Below the pieces are notes generated by a model, which worked only from the letters and a program-made list of their open reading frames with translations, was not told where the DNA came from and ran no database searches. DNA of 64,000 nt from Halomonas elongata DSM 2581 (lineage in GTDB: Bacteria; Pseudomonadota; Gammaproteobacteria; Pseudomonadales; Halomonadaceae): positions 1,674,001 through 1,738,000 of the forward strand of contig NC_014532.2 of assembly GCF_000196875.2 (NCBI RefSeq), given 5' to 3'. The position numbers and the translations under genes are program-made. Each line of letters opens with the position of its first letter. Within the stretch, counting starts at the first letter, position 1. Shown piece by piece: positions 54,069 to 64,000 of this stretch.

Positions 54069-55379
54069 ATGCAGCGTCATCGTCTACTTCCCCTGGCCGC
54101 CGTCGCGGCGCTGGGTGCCACGGCAGCCCAGGCCGAGACCATCACGGTGGCCACCGTCAACAACAACGACATGGTCATCATGCAAGGGCTGACCGAGGCC
54201 TTCGAGAAGTCGCATCCCGATATCACCCTGGACTGGGTGGTGCTCGAAGAGAACGTGCTGCGTCAGCGCATGACCACCGATATCGCCACCAACGGCGGCC
54301 AGTTCGACGTCATGACCATCGGCAGCTACGAGGTACCGATCTGGGCCGAGCGCGGCTGGCTCGAGCCCCTCGATGATCTGCCCGAGTCCTACCATGCCGA
54401 AGACCTGCTCAAGCCGGTTCGCGATGGCCTCAGCCATGACGGTACTCTCCATGCGCTGCCGTTCTACGCCGAGAGCTCGATGATGTATTACCGCAAGGAC
54501 CTGTTCGAGCAGGCCGGCATCGAGATGAGTGAGCAGCCGACCTGGAGCGAGGTGCGGGAATGGGCCGGCAAGCTCCATGATCCCGACAACGAAGTGGCCG
54601 GCATCTGCCTGCGCGGCAAGCCGGGGTGGGGCGAGAACATGGCTTTCGTCTCGACCCTGGTGAATACCTACGGGGGCCGTTGGTTCGACATGGACTGGAA
54701 TCCCGAGATCGACAGCCAGGCCTGGCAGAAGGCGATCTCCTTCTACGTCGATCTGCTCAATGATTACGGCCCCTCCGGGGCGAGTTCCAACGGCTTCAAC
54801 GAGAACCTTGCGCTCTTCTCGCGGGGCAACTGTGCCATGTGGGTCGATGCCACCTCGGCGGCCGGCAAGCTGTTCAATGCCGATGAGTCCCAAGTTGCCG
54901 ACCAGCTCGGCTTCGCGCCTGCACCGGTGGCCGAGACGCCGAAGGGCTCGCATTGGCTGTGGTCCTGGGCGCTGGCGATTCCGAGCTCTTCCGAGTCTCC
55001 GGAAGCGGCCAAGACCTTCATTCAATGGGCGACCTCGCAGGAATACGTCGAGCTGGTCGGCGAGCGCGAAGGCTGGACCAGCGTACCGCCTGGCACTCGC
55101 GAATCCACCTATGCCGATGAACGCTACCAGCAGGCAGCGCCCTTCGCCGACTTCGTGGTCGATGCGATTCGCGACGCCGATCCCCTGGATTCCACCCTCG
55201 AACCCAATCCCTATGTGGGCGTGCAGTTCGTCGGCATTCCCGAGTTCCAGTCGATCGGCACCCAGGTTGGGCAGATGATTGCGTCGGCCCTGACCGGGGA
55301 AACCAGTGTCGAGCAGGCGCTTCAAGCCGCACAACGTGCCACCGAACGCACCATGCAGCGTTCCGGCTATCTCGACTGA
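54069..55379 (+). CDS. Polyol ABC transporter, periplasmic binding protein (SmoE-like)
   Basis: This 436-residue extracellular solute-binding protein (family 1, maltose-binding fold) has a signal peptide cleaved near AQA-ET (residue 22). Features shared with sorbitol/mannitol binding proteins include ITVATVNNNDMVIMQ, FDVMTIGSYEVPIWA and the GWTSVPPGTRESTY segment. It captures sugar alcohols for the permeases that follow. ATG 54069 follows CAGGAGCACGCC. It opens the ten-gene polyol operon. Confidence 0.9.
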   Translation: MQRHRLLPLAAVAALGATAAQAETITVATVNNNDMVIMQGLTEAFEKSHPDITLDWVVLEENVLRQRMTTDIATNGGQFDVMTIGSYEVPIWAERGWLEPLDDLPESYHAEDLLKPVRDGLSHDGTLHALPFYAESSMMYYRKDLFEQAGIEMSEQPTWSEVREWAGKLHDPDNEVAGICLRGKPGWGENMAFVSTLVNTYGGRWFDMDWNPEIDSQAWQKAISFYVDLLNDYGPSGASSNGFNENLALFSRGNCAMWVDATSAAGKLFNADESQVADQLGFAPAPVAETPKGSHWLWSWALAIPSSSESPEAAKTFIQWATSQEYVELVGEREGWTSVPPGTRESTYADERYQQAAPFADFVVDAIRDADPLDSTLEPNPYVGVQFVGIPEFQSIGTQVGQMIASALTGETSVEQALQAAQRATERTMQRSGYLD

Positions 55380-55463
55380 CGCACCGGCACCATCCATGGC
55401 GGCGCACTCGCGCCGCCTCGGTCCAGTGCCGTTTGCGGTGTTCCAACCGACGAGTGACGACCC

Positions 55464-56354
55464 ATGAACAAGACCCGAGCCTCCGGCCGCACTGTCGGGG
55501 GGCTGCGCACGCTGTCGCTGCAGGCTCCCGCGGTGACCCTGCTGTTGCTGTGGATGCTGGTGCCGCTGGGCATGACCCTGTGGTTCTCCTTCCAGCGCTA
55601 CAACCTGCTGATGCCTGGCATGAAAGGTTTTGCCGGCTTCGAGAATTACCAATATCTGCTGACCGATCCCGCCTTGTGGTCGGCCATGGGGACGACCTTG
55701 CTGCTGGTGGGCTGGGTCCTGGCGATCACCGTGGTAGGTGGCACCCTGCTGGCGGTGCTGTTCCAGCAGGATTTCTTCGGGCGCGGCATCGCCCGTGTGC
55801 TGGCCATCTCGCCGTTCTTCGTCATGCCCACGGTCAGCGCCCTGGTGTGGAAGAACATGATGATGCACCCGGCCAACGGCGTGCTGGCCTGGCTCGCTGA
55901 GTCCCTGGGCCTGCCGGCGCTGGACTGGTTCTCCAGCCTGCCCTTGACCTCGATCATCATCATCGTCTCCTGGCAGTGGCTGCCGTTCGCGCTGCTGATC
56001 CTGCTGACCGCCATGCAGTCGCTGGACGACGATCAGGTCGAGGCTGCGCGCATGGATGGGGCCGGGCCGGTGGCAATCTTCTTCTTCATCACGCTGCCGC
56101 ACCTCAAGAGGGCGATCAGTGTGGTGATCATGATCGAGATGATCTTCCTGCTGACCGTCTTCGCCGAGATCTTCGTCACGACCTCCGGCGGGCCAGGGCT
56201 GGCCACTACCAACCTGGCTTACCTGATCTATATCCGTGCCCTGCTCGACTTCGATGTCGGCACGGCGTCCGCCGGCGGGGTGATCGCCATCATCCTGGCC
56301 AACATCGTTGCCATCTTCCTGGTCCGCATGGTGGCCAAGAACCTGGAAGAGTAA
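55464..56354 (+). CDS. Polyol ABC transporter permease 1 (SmoF-like)
   Basis: This 296-residue inner-membrane permease of the MalF type has six TM helices and the EAA loop EAARMDGAGPVAIFFFITLPHL (near 193-215). It pairs with the next gene to form the channel. It lies 84 bp after the binding-protein gene, with a weak ribosome site. The substrate assignment comes from the dehydrogenases downstream in the operon. Confidence 0.9.
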   Translation: MNKTRASGRTVGGLRTLSLQAPAVTLLLLWMLVPLGMTLWFSFQRYNLLMPGMKGFAGFENYQYLLTDPALWSAMGTTLLLVGWVLAITVVGGTLLAVLFQQDFFGRGIARVLAISPFFVMPTVSALVWKNMMMHPANGVLAWLAESLGLPALDWFSSLPLTSIIIIVSWQWLPFALLILLTAMQSLDDDQVEAARMDGAGPVAIFFFITLPHLKRAISVVIMIEMIFLLTVFAEIFVTTSGGPGLATTNLAYLIYIRALLDFDVGTASAGGVIAIILANIVAIFLVRMVAKNLEE

Positions 56355-56381
56355 GCCAGGCACGCTGAGGAGACGATTCCC

Positions 56382-57260
56382 ATGACGACGACTCTGTCGA
56401 CCAAAGACACGCCGGTGACCTCGGCCCGGGGGGATGCCGCGGCCCGAGCCAGGCGACTGCGCGGCTTCGGCATGGCGGTGCTCGGCTGGACGGTGGCCCT
56501 GGTCATCTTCTTCCCGATCTTCTGGATGATCCTGACCGGCTTCAAGACCGAGGCCGAGGCCATTGCCGAGCCGAGCCTGATTTTCACGCCGACCCTGGAC
56601 AGCTATGTCGAGGTGCAGAACCGGGCCGACTACTTCAAGTTTGCCTGGAACAGCGTGGTGGTCGCCTTCGGCTCGACCCTGCTGGCGCTGCTGATCGCCA
56701 TTCCATCGGCCTATTCGATGGCGTTTCTGCCGACCAAGCGTACCAAGGGCACGCTGCTGTGGATGCTGTCGACCAAGATGCTGCCGCCGGTCGGCGTTCT
56801 GGTGCCGATCTATCTGCTGTTCCGCGACATGGGGCTGCTGGACACCCTGACCGGCCTGACCATCGTCTACATGCTGATGAACCTGCCGATCGTGGTGTGG
56901 ATGCTCTACACCTTCTTCAAGGATCTGCCCCGGGACATTCTCGAGGCGGGGCGCATGGACGGGGCGAGCACCCTGCAGGAGATCGCTTACCTGCTGTTGC
57001 CGCTGACGTTGCCGGGGATCGCTTCCACCGGCTTGCTGTCGGTAATCCTGAGCTGGAACGAGTCCTTCTGGAGCCTCAACCTGACAACCTCCCAGGCGGC
57101 GCCGCTGACCGCCTACATTGCCTCCTTCTCGAGCCCCGAGGGCCTGTTCTGGGCCAAGCTGTCCGCCGCCTCGACCATGGCCATCGCGCCGATCCTGGTG
57201 TTCGGCTGGCTCACCCAAAAACAAATGGTTCGTGGCCTGACCTTCGGCGCCGTCAAATAA
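56382..57260 (+). CDS. Polyol ABC transporter permease 2 (SmoG-like)
   Basis: This 292-residue MalG-type permease has a cytoplasmic N-terminal extension of about 30 residues, six TM helices and the EAA loop LEAGRMDGASTLQEIAYLLLP (about 187-207). The C-terminal LTQKQMVRGLTFGAVK is typical of the mannitol/sorbitol family. A strong GAGGAGA precedes the ATG, and the gap to permease 1 is 27 bp. Confidence 0.9.
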   Translation: MTTTLSTKDTPVTSARGDAAARARRLRGFGMAVLGWTVALVIFFPIFWMILTGFKTEAEAIAEPSLIFTPTLDSYVEVQNRADYFKFAWNSVVVAFGSTLLALLIAIPSAYSMAFLPTKRTKGTLLWMLSTKMLPPVGVLVPIYLLFRDMGLLDTLTGLTIVYMLMNLPIVVWMLYTFFKDLPRDILEAGRMDGASTLQEIAYLLLPLTLPGIASTGLLSVILSWNESFWSLNLTTSQAAPLTAYIASFSSPEGLFWAKLSAASTMAIAPILVFGWLTQKQMVRGLTFGAVK

Positions 57261-57273
57261 AGAGGACAACGAC

Positions 57274-58416
<1,143 letters not shown>

Positions 58417-58425
58417 GGAGAGGAT

Positions 58426-59103
58426 ATGGAACGACTGATCTTCGATTGCGACGGTGTGCTGGTCGACAGCGAGGCGATCGCCGAGGCGACGCTGGTCGAG
58501 CGGTTGTCGGCATGGCTGCCCGACATCGATATCCAGGCGCGGCTCAGTGAAGCCCTCGGCTTGACCACCGAGGCGATTCTCGAGCGTCTCGAAACGCTCA
58601 GTCGCCATGCGTTGCCGGGGGATGCCCTGGGAGCCATCGACCAGGAGATCGAGCGGCGTCTGGCGAAGGAACTGCATGCCATCGATGGCGTCGCCGAGGT
58701 CATCGAGCGGTTGGGCATGCCGATGGCGGTGGTATCCAACAGTCACCGCGGGCGGGTACGTGACTCGCTGGCACATACCGGGCTGGATGCCCTGCTGGAC
58801 GGGGCGCCGATCTTCTGTGCCGAGCAGGTGGCGCACCCCAAGCCGGATCCGGCCATCTATCGACTGGCCGCCGAGACGCTGGAGGCTTCAGCGGAGCACT
58901 GCCTGGTGGTGGAGGACAGTGTGGCCGGTGCCAGTGCCGCTCGGGCGGCGGGCATGACCGTGATCGGCTTCACCGGCGCCAGTCATGTGCCACCGGGCCA
59001 GGCCAAGCGTCTGCTCGACGCCGGTGCCTGGCGCGTGATGGGGCATATGCATGAATTGCCGTCGCTGGTGACGGCCTGGCGCAAGCAACGCCTTTCCGGT
59101 TGA
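58426..59103 (+). CDS. HAD-superfamily phosphatase (beta-phosphoglucomutase-like)
   Basis: This 225-residue haloacid-dehalogenase protein, subfamily IA, has nucleophile/acid DxD at D7 and D9 (IFDCDGVLVDS), motif II VVSNS, and KPDP with VVEDSVAGASAA. The cap is helical (residues 16-85). It probably acts on a sugar or polyol phosphate formed in this pathway, perhaps as detoxification; the exact substrate is not readable. It starts 9 bp after the ATPase gene with GAGGAGAG. Confidence 0.88.
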   Translation: MERLIFDCDGVLVDSEAIAEATLVERLSAWLPDIDIQARLSEALGLTTEAILERLETLSRHALPGDALGAIDQEIERRLAKELHAIDGVAEVIERLGMPMAVVSNSHRGRVRDSLAHTGLDALLDGAPIFCAEQVAHPKPDPAIYRLAAETLEASAEHCLVVEDSVAGASAARAAGMTVIGFTGASHVPPGQAKRLLDAGAWRVMGHMHELPSLVTAWRKQRLSG

Positions 59104-59125
59104 ACGAACACAAGGAGACAGCGTG

Positions 59126-59902
59126 ATGAAGCTCGCCGACAAAGTGGCGGTGGTGACCGGTGGGGCGCGAGGCATTGGCCTGGCGATCGCCCGGCGTTAC
59201 GTGGAGGAAGGTGCTCGGGTTGTAGTTGCCGATGTCGATGACAAGGCCATCGACGCAGGGCTGGCATCGCTGGATGCCGGGGAAAGGACCATCGGGCTGC
59301 GGCTGGATGTACGCGACAGGGCATCGATCGATGCCATGGTCGCGACGGTCATGGAGCGCTTCGGTGGCATCGACATCCTGGTCAACAACGCCGCGGTCTT
59401 CGATATGGCGCCGGTGCTGGAGGTGACCGAGGAAAGCTTCGACCGGCAGTTCGAGGTCAACGTCAAGGGGCTTTTCTTCACGCTCCAGGCGGTGGCGGCG
59501 GCGATGGTCGAACAGGGCCGGGGCGAAGCCATCATCAACATGACCTCCCAGGCCGGTCGACGTGGCGAGGCGCTTGTCAGTACCTACTGTGCCACCAAGG
59601 CGGCGGTGATCAGCCTGACGCAATCCTGCGGGCTGGATCTGGTCCGGTACGGCATTCGGGTCAACGCCATCGCTCCGGGGGTGGTCGATACGCCGATGTG
59701 GGAAGAAGTGGATGCCTTGTTCGCGCGTTACGAAGGACGGCCGCTCGGCGAGAAGAAACGGCTGGTCGGCGAGGCGGTGCCGATGGGGCGCATGGGCCGC
59801 CCGGAGGACTATGCCGGGGCGGCGGTCTTTCTGGCCAGTGAGGATAGCGATTATGTCCTGGCTCAGACGTTGAATGTGGATGGCGGTAACTGGATGAGCT
59901 GA
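59126..59902 (+). CDS. SDR-family polyol (sorbitol/L-iditol type) dehydrogenase
   Basis: It oxidises a sugar alcohol to a ketose with NAD. The 258-residue short-chain dehydrogenase has TGGARGIG (11-18), NNAA (87-90), catalytic S141, Y154 and K158 (STYCATK). Together with LVRYGIRVNAIAPGVVDTPMWEEVD it resembles sorbitol dehydrogenase SmoS/PolS. ATG 59126 lies eight bases after AAGGAG; a GTG at 59123 is an alternative. A hairpin repeat begins directly after its stop. Confidence 0.9.
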   Translation: MKLADKVAVVTGGARGIGLAIARRYVEEGARVVVADVDDKAIDAGLASLDAGERTIGLRLDVRDRASIDAMVATVMERFGGIDILVNNAAVFDMAPVLEVTEESFDRQFEVNVKGLFFTLQAVAAAMVEQGRGEAIINMTSQAGRRGEALVSTYCATKAAVISLTQSCGLDLVRYGIRVNAIAPGVVDTPMWEEVDALFARYEGRPLGEKKRLVGEAVPMGRMGRPEDYAGAAVFLASEDSDYVLAQTLNVDGGNWMS

Positions 59903-60043
59903 AGACTTACCCGAAAACTGGCTGCGCTTGTCCATACGGCGTTAAAAATCGACTCAAACTGCTCATTTACAACACGTAAACTCCGCTTTTTCGTCGATTT
60001 TTGCCTTGTCTGGCCATCGCTCGCCGAGTTTTCGGACAAGTCT
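59903..60043 (+). repeat. Hairpin repeat element, copy 4 (AGACTT-type ends)
   Basis: This 141-bp element starts on the first base after the SDR stop codon. Its ends (AGACTTACCCGAAAACT and AGTTTTCGGACAAGTCT, two mismatches) differ from copies 1-3, but the core order is the same. The central stem reads TTTAC/GTAAA instead of TTTAG/CTAAA, and the flanking stem AAAATCGAC/GTCGATTTT replaces the CGGC/GCCG stem, so pairing is kept. It lies inside the operon, 40 bp before the kinase start. Confidence 0.85.
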
Positions 60044-60083
60044 TGCTACTAGCTACACGAAGGTAGGTAGGAGACAAGCCGAA

Positions 60084-60716
60084 ATGACTCCCAACATCCA
60101 TGAGGTGACGACACGGGTGCTGGAGGCGGCGGGGGAGAGCCGGCGCTTCATCGTGGCCCTGGCGGGGCCGCCTGCCGCTGGAAAGTCCTTCCTGTCGGGC
60201 TGGCTGTGCCGCGAGCTGAATGCCCGTCAGGCGGGCTGTGCGGCGGTGGTGCCCATGGACGGTTATCACTACGACAACGCCGTGCTCGAGCCCCGGGGGC
60301 TGGTTCCCGTTAAAGGCGCGCCGGAGACCTTCGATTGCGCGGGGCTCAAGCACGATCTGCAGCGTATCCGTCGAACCGATGGCAGCGTCGCCGTGCCGGT
60401 GTTCGACCGTGCCCTGGACCTGGCGCGGGCCGGTGGTCGGTTGATCACGCTCGAGCACCGCATCGTCATCGTCGAGGGCAACTATCTGCTGCTCGACGAA
60501 GGTCCCTGGCCGGCGCTGCGTGATGACTTCGATTTCAGCCTGTTTCTCGAGGTGCCCGACGAGGTGCTAGAGGCCCGCCTGATCGAGCGCTGGCTGGGCA
60601 TGGGGCAGGACCAGGCCGGTGCCGTCGAACGCGCGCGGCACAAGGACATGCTCAATGCCCATCTGATCAAGTCGCGCTCGGTGGCCGCCGATCTGCACTG
60701 GGCCGCGAGCGACTGA
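60084..60716 (+). CDS. P-loop small-molecule kinase (nucleoside/fructokinase-like family)
   Basis: This 210-residue phosphoribulokinase/uridine-kinase-like protein has Walker A GPPAAGKS (28-35), PMDGYHYDN, the ETFDCAGL segment and EGNYLLLDEGPW. Members in polyol operons are thought to phosphorylate the ketose product such as fructose; the name fructokinase is by context only. ATG 60084 follows GTAGGAGA. It lies after the repeat copy 4. Confidence 0.85.
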   Translation: MTPNIHEVTTRVLEAAGESRRFIVALAGPPAAGKSFLSGWLCRELNARQAGCAAVVPMDGYHYDNAVLEPRGLVPVKGAPETFDCAGLKHDLQRIRRTDGSVAVPVFDRALDLARAGGRLITLEHRIVIVEGNYLLLDEGPWPALRDDFDFSLFLEVPDEVLEARLIERWLGMGQDQAGAVERARHKDMLNAHLIKSRSVAADLHWAASD

Positions 60717-60766
60717 GCCCTCTTTTTTTACACGATGCCACCGTCAAGAGCGGCAGGAGACCCTTC

Positions 60767-62242
60767 ATGACACGACTCAACAATGCCAACCTGGACCGGC
60801 TGGATGCCGGGATCGATATACCCGACTATGCGCGTGAGCGGGTCACGCCGGGTATCGTGCATATCGGCGTGGGGGGCTTTCATCGTGCCCATCAGGCGAT
60901 GTATCTGGACGCCTTGATGCGGCGTGGCGAGGCGCTGGACTGGGGAATCATCGGCGTTGGCGTGATGCCCGGCGACCGCCGCATGCAGCAGGCGCTGGCC
61001 GCTCAGGATCATCTGTATACCCTGGTGGTGAAACATCCCGACGGTAGCCTCGAGCCGCGGGTTATCGGTTCGATGATCGATTATCGGTTCGCGCCGGAGG
61101 ATCCGGCGGCAGTGGTCGAGGCCATGGCCGATCCGGCCATTCGCATCGTCTCGCTGACGGTGACCGAGGGCGGTTACAACGTCCATCCGGTGAGCGGCGA
61201 TTTCGACCTCGATGATCCCGACGTACGCCATGACCTGGCCGAGCCCGAAGCGCCACGTACCGCCTTCGGCCTGGTGGTCGAGGCCCTCTATCGGCGTCGG
61301 CAGCGGGGCCTGGCGCCGTTCACGGTCATGTCCTGCGACAACATTCAGGGCAATGGCGATGTGGCACGGCGCATGTTCGGGGCCTTCGCGAAAGCTCGCG
61401 ACCCCGGGCTGGGTGCCTGGGTCGAGGCCGAGGTGCCATTTCCCAACTCCATGGTCGATCGCATCACGCCGGTGACCACGCCGGCCGACATCGAGGAGTT
61501 GTCGAGCCGTTTCGCGCTCGAGGATGCCTGGCCGGTGGTCTGCGAGCCTTTCACCCAATGGGTGCTGGAGGATCGCTTCGCGGTGGGGCGGCCGAGTGTC
61601 GATCGGGTCGGTGTGCAACTGGTCGAAGATGTCGAGCCCTATGAGTTGATGAAGCTGCGCTTGCTCAACGCCAGCCATCAGGCGCTGTGCTACTTCGGCT
61701 ATCTGGCCGGTTACCGCTATGCCCACGAGGTCTGCCGGGATCCGTTGTTCGTCGACTTCCTGCTGGATTACATGGTGAACGAGGCCACGCCGACACTGGC
61801 GCCATTGCCCGGCGTCGACCTGGAAACGTACCGGCGGACCCTGATCGAGCGTTTTGCCAATCCCGAGATCAAGGACACCCTGGCACGCCTGTGCGCCGAG
61901 AGCTCCGATCGCATTCCCAAATGGCTGTTGCCGGTCATTCGCGAACAGCTGGATCGGGGTGGTGACGTGCATCGGGCAGCGGCGGTCGTCGCCAGCTGGG
62001 CACGTTATGCCGAGGGGGTGGACGAGAGCGGCGAACCCATCGAGGTGGTGGATCGTCTCAAGGACTCTCTGATGGCAGTGGCCGAGGCGAATCGCGAATG
62101 CCCGACGGCCTTTATCGAACAGCGCGAGCTGTTCGGCGAGCTGGCCGATCAGCCACGCTTTCGTGATGCCTATCGGCGAGCGCTCGAGAGTCTGCACGAG
62201 CGGGGCGCACGCGCTACCCTTGAGGCGCTGGTTCGAGCTTGA
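60767..62242 (+). CDS. Mannitol dehydrogenase-family polyol dehydrogenase (MtlK-like)
   Basis: It oxidises D-mannitol to fructose or D-arabinitol to xylulose. The 491-residue long-chain dehydrogenase (PSLDR) has an N-terminal Rossmann domain (GIVHIGVGGFHRAHQA), NIQGNGDV and VDRITPVT, and the catalytic Lys region MKLRLLNASHQALCY. The presence of xylulokinase next to it makes D-arabinitol one likely substrate besides mannitol. GGCAGGAGA precedes the ATG. Confidence 0.92.
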   Translation: MTRLNNANLDRLDAGIDIPDYARERVTPGIVHIGVGGFHRAHQAMYLDALMRRGEALDWGIIGVGVMPGDRRMQQALAAQDHLYTLVVKHPDGSLEPRVIGSMIDYRFAPEDPAAVVEAMADPAIRIVSLTVTEGGYNVHPVSGDFDLDDPDVRHDLAEPEAPRTAFGLVVEALYRRRQRGLAPFTVMSCDNIQGNGDVARRMFGAFAKARDPGLGAWVEAEVPFPNSMVDRITPVTTPADIEELSSRFALEDAWPVVCEPFTQWVLEDRFAVGRPSVDRVGVQLVEDVEPYELMKLRLLNASHQALCYFGYLAGYRYAHEVCRDPLFVDFLLDYMVNEATPTLAPLPGVDLETYRRTLIERFANPEIKDTLARLCAESSDRIPKWLLPVIREQLDRGGDVHRAAAVVASWARYAEGVDESGEPIEVVDRLKDSLMAVAEANRECPTAFIEQRELFGELADQPRFRDAYRRALESLHERGARATLEALVRA

Positions 62243-62253
62243 GGGAGAACGGG

Positions 62254-63747
62254 ATGTACATCGGCGTGGATTGCGGTACCCAGAGTACCAAGGTAGTGGT
62301 GGTGGACGTGGAGGCCGGGCGCCTGCTCGGCGAGGCGAGTCGTCCCCATCGACTCGACGAGGGCGAGAACGGTCGCCGTGAGCAGCGCCCCGAAGACTGG
62401 ATCGCCGCTTTCCGCGGTGCCTTCCAGGCCGCCGTGGCCGAGGCGCGCATCGACCCCCGTGACGTTCGCGCCATCGGTGTTTCCGGACAGCAGCACGGCA
62501 TGGTGGCGCTGGACGATACCGGCGAGCCGCTGTACCCGGCCAAACTGTGGTGCGACACCGAAACCGCCGCTCAGAATGATGCCCTGATCGAGCGGCTCGG
62601 CGGCGAGGCCGGTTGCCTGGACAAGCTCGGTCTGGTGCTGCAGACCGGCTATACCGCCTCCAAGGTGGCCTGGCTGCGTGAAACCCGGCCGGAGGTCTAC
62701 CGTCGTATTGCCACCCTGTTGTTGCCCCATGACTATCTCAACTTCTGGCTCACCGGTGAACGGGTGGCCGAAGCAGGAGATGCCTCGGGGACCGGCTATT
62801 TCGATACTCACCGCCGGTGCTGGCGACATGACGTCTTCGCCGAGATCGCCCCGGAGCTCGATGCCGAGCGAGTGCTGCCGCGGCTGATCGAGTCCGACGA
62901 ACCGGCCGGCGTGGTGCGACCGGCATTGGCCCGTGAGCTGGGGCTTTCCGAGGGTGTGCTGGTAGCCAGTGGGGGAGGCGACAACATGCTCGGCGCCATC
63001 GGCACCGGCAATATCGCCCCGGGCCTGGTGACCCTGAGCCTGGGCACGTCCGGTACGGTATGCGCCTATTCGGATGAACCCGTGCCCGTGGAAGATGCCA
63101 TGGTGGCCAACTTCTGTGCCAGCAGCGGTGGCTGGTTGCCGTTGATCTGCACCATGAACGTGACCTCGGCGACCAATCGGGTGCGCGAACTCTTCGGGCT
63201 CGATCTGGTGGGGTTCAATGACCAGCTCCATCGGGCGCCGATCGGCGCCGAAGGCGTGACGACCCTGCCGTTCTTCAACGGCGAACGGGTGCCGCCGTTG
63301 CCCCAGGCGTCGGCCAGTTTCCTGGGGTTGACCAGCGTCAATACCACGCCGGCCAACCTCTGTCGGGCAGTGGTCGAGAGCGCCACCTTCGGTATGCGCT
63401 ATGGCCTCGAGCGGCTCGGCAAGCTGGCGGCGGGGGCCAGTCAGATCCGCCTGATCGGCGGTGGCGCACGGAGCCCCGTGTGGCGACAGATCGTCGCCGA
63501 TGTGACGGGCACGCCGGTGGTCTGTCCGCAGGTGACCGACGCGGCGGCGCTGGGGGCGGCATTGCAGGCGGCCTGGTGCGACCGACGGCAGACGACCAGT
63601 CTCGCCTCCCTGTGCGAGCGGCTGGTGCACCTCGATCAGGCGGCGGCCGCCGAGCCGCGGCCGGCGAACGTCGAGGCCTATCATCAGGCGTATGGTCGCT
63701 ACCGCGAGGCCCTGCAGCGGCACCACGGCATTCCCGCTACTCCCTGA
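62254..63747 (+). CDS. xylB: Xylulokinase (XylB)
   Basis: It phosphorylates D-xylulose to xylulose 5-phosphate. The 497-residue FGGY carbohydrate kinase starts [18 protein letters not shown], with [11 protein letters not shown], the [14 protein letters not shown] segment, [13 protein letters not shown] and the C-terminal [23 protein letters not shown] five codons upstream is in frame, but ATG 62254 has the better GGGAG. It starts 11 bp after the dehydrogenase and feeds the pentose phosphate pathway. Confidence 0.94.
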   Translation: MYIGVDCGTQSTKVVVVDVEAGRLLGEASRPHRLDEGENGRREQRPEDWIAAFRGAFQAAVAEARIDPRDVRAIGVSGQQHGMVALDDTGEPLYPAKLWCDTETAAQNDALIERLGGEAGCLDKLGLVLQTGYTASKVAWLRETRPEVYRRIATLLLPHDYLNFWLTGERVAEAGDASGTGYFDTHRRCWRHDVFAEIAPELDAERVLPRLIESDEPAGVVRPALARELGLSEGVLVASGGGDNMLGAIGTGNIAPGLVTLSLGTSGTVCAYSDEPVPVEDAMVANFCASSGGWLPLICTMNVTSATNRVRELFGLDLVGFNDQLHRAPIGAEGVTTLPFFNGERVPPLPQASASFLGLTSVNTTPANLCRAVVESATFGMRYGLERLGKLAAGASQIRLIGGGARSPVWRQIVADVTGTPVVCPQVTDAAALGAALQAAWCDRRQTTSLASLCERLVHLDQAAAAEPRPANVEAYHQAYGRYREALQRHHGIPATP

Positions 63748-63775
63748 TTCCCGATATCTCATGAGGAGAAACGAC

Positions 63776-64000
63776 ATGACCTCGCGACTCGATGCCCTGA
63801 AAGAACACTCCCTGGTGGTGGCCGATACCGGCGACCTCGAGGCGATTCGTCGCTATCGCCCTCAGGATGCGACCACCAATCCCTCACTGTTGCTCAAGGC
63901 GTTCGACATGGACGCCTACCAGTCGTTGATCGATGAGGAGCTGGCTGCCATCGAGGGCCGCGACGACGCGGCCGTGGCGCGGGCGGTGGATCGGCTCGCC
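63776..64000 (+). CDS. tal: Transaldolase (partial, N-terminal end)
   Basis: The first 75 codons before the window ends: [19 protein letters not shown], then [18 protein letters not shown], the universal start of class I transaldolase (TalB type). The Schiff-base lysine lies outside the window. A transaldolase gene at the end of a polyol operon fits removal of xylulose 5-phosphate and sugar phosphates through the non-oxidative pentose phosphate pathway. GAGGAGAAAC precedes the ATG. Confidence 0.93.
   Translation, partial: MTSRLDALKEHSLVVADTGDLEAIRRYRPQDATTNPSLLLKAFDMDAYQSLIDEELAAIEGRDDAAVARAVDRLA

Overview
The window is GC-rich, densely packed bacterial DNA. Its gene content (queCED, trhP, pqiABC, cioAB-cydDC, HutC-controlled hut genes, a RutR-type purine regulator, a SmoEFGK-type polyol ABC operon, DUF2789) suggests a gammaproteobacterium of the Halomonas/Halomonadaceae type. 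That assignment is inferred from protein resemblance only. No rRNA, tRNA or CRISPR array was seen.

Layout. 1-0.25 kb: end of an unknown gene, then a hairpin repeat. 0.25-2.7 kb: queC-queE-queD-ykgJ (minus; 7-deazaguanine synthesis). 3.1-9.9 kb: trhP, an SRPBCC protein, DUF2789, ansA, a CynX-type exporter with an unknown partner, and rhlE. 10-13.6 kb: pqiABC (minus). 13.8-20.8 kb: a Ca/Na antiporter, then cyanide-insensitive oxidase cioAB with its cydDC exporter. 20.8-33.6 kb: purine salvage and breakdown (adenine deaminase, guanine deaminase, xdhABC, RutR-like TetR, AzgA-type permease), with fhs and an EamA transporter among them. 33.8-38.4 kb: hrpB, ychJ, a small membrane protein and the copper-delivery pair PCu(A)C/Sco1. 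38.6-48 kb: histidine utilisation (NhaC-like transporter, hutH, hutU, hutG, hutI, a YjiH-like membrane protein, hutC) with two perfect HutC operators. 48-49.7 kb: a methyltransferase and a SorC-type regulator. 49.8-53.8 kb: an AT-rich island between imperfect direct repeats, carrying a 2-TM channel-like protein, a YrhK protein, an FdhF/YdeP molybdoenzyme and a 63-residue unknown. 54-64 kb: the polyol operon (binding protein, two permeases, ATPase, HAD phosphatase, SDR, small-molecule kinase, mannitol-type dehydrogenase, xylulokinase, start of transaldolase).

How it works together. Adenine and guanine deaminases feed hypoxanthine and xanthine to XdhAB. The xdh promoter and the permease promoter share a TGACC-N4-GGTCA operator flanking the TetR gene. 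The hut genes take histidine to glutamate under HutC. The polyol operon imports and oxidises sugar alcohols to ketoses, phosphorylates them and passes them to the pentose phosphate pathway. Its probable SorC regulator is now separated from it by the AT-rich island.

Most unusual features. (1) A family of about 141-193 bp hairpin elements. Four copies begin exactly at, or directly after, the stop codon of the gene before them. Different sequence types keep the same central stem-loop through compensatory base changes, which argues for a selected RNA or DNA structure. (2) The AT-rich YdeP/YrhK/channel island, whose channel has no GYG selectivity filter. (3) A double-length QueD whose N-terminal half has lost its metal-binding histidines.
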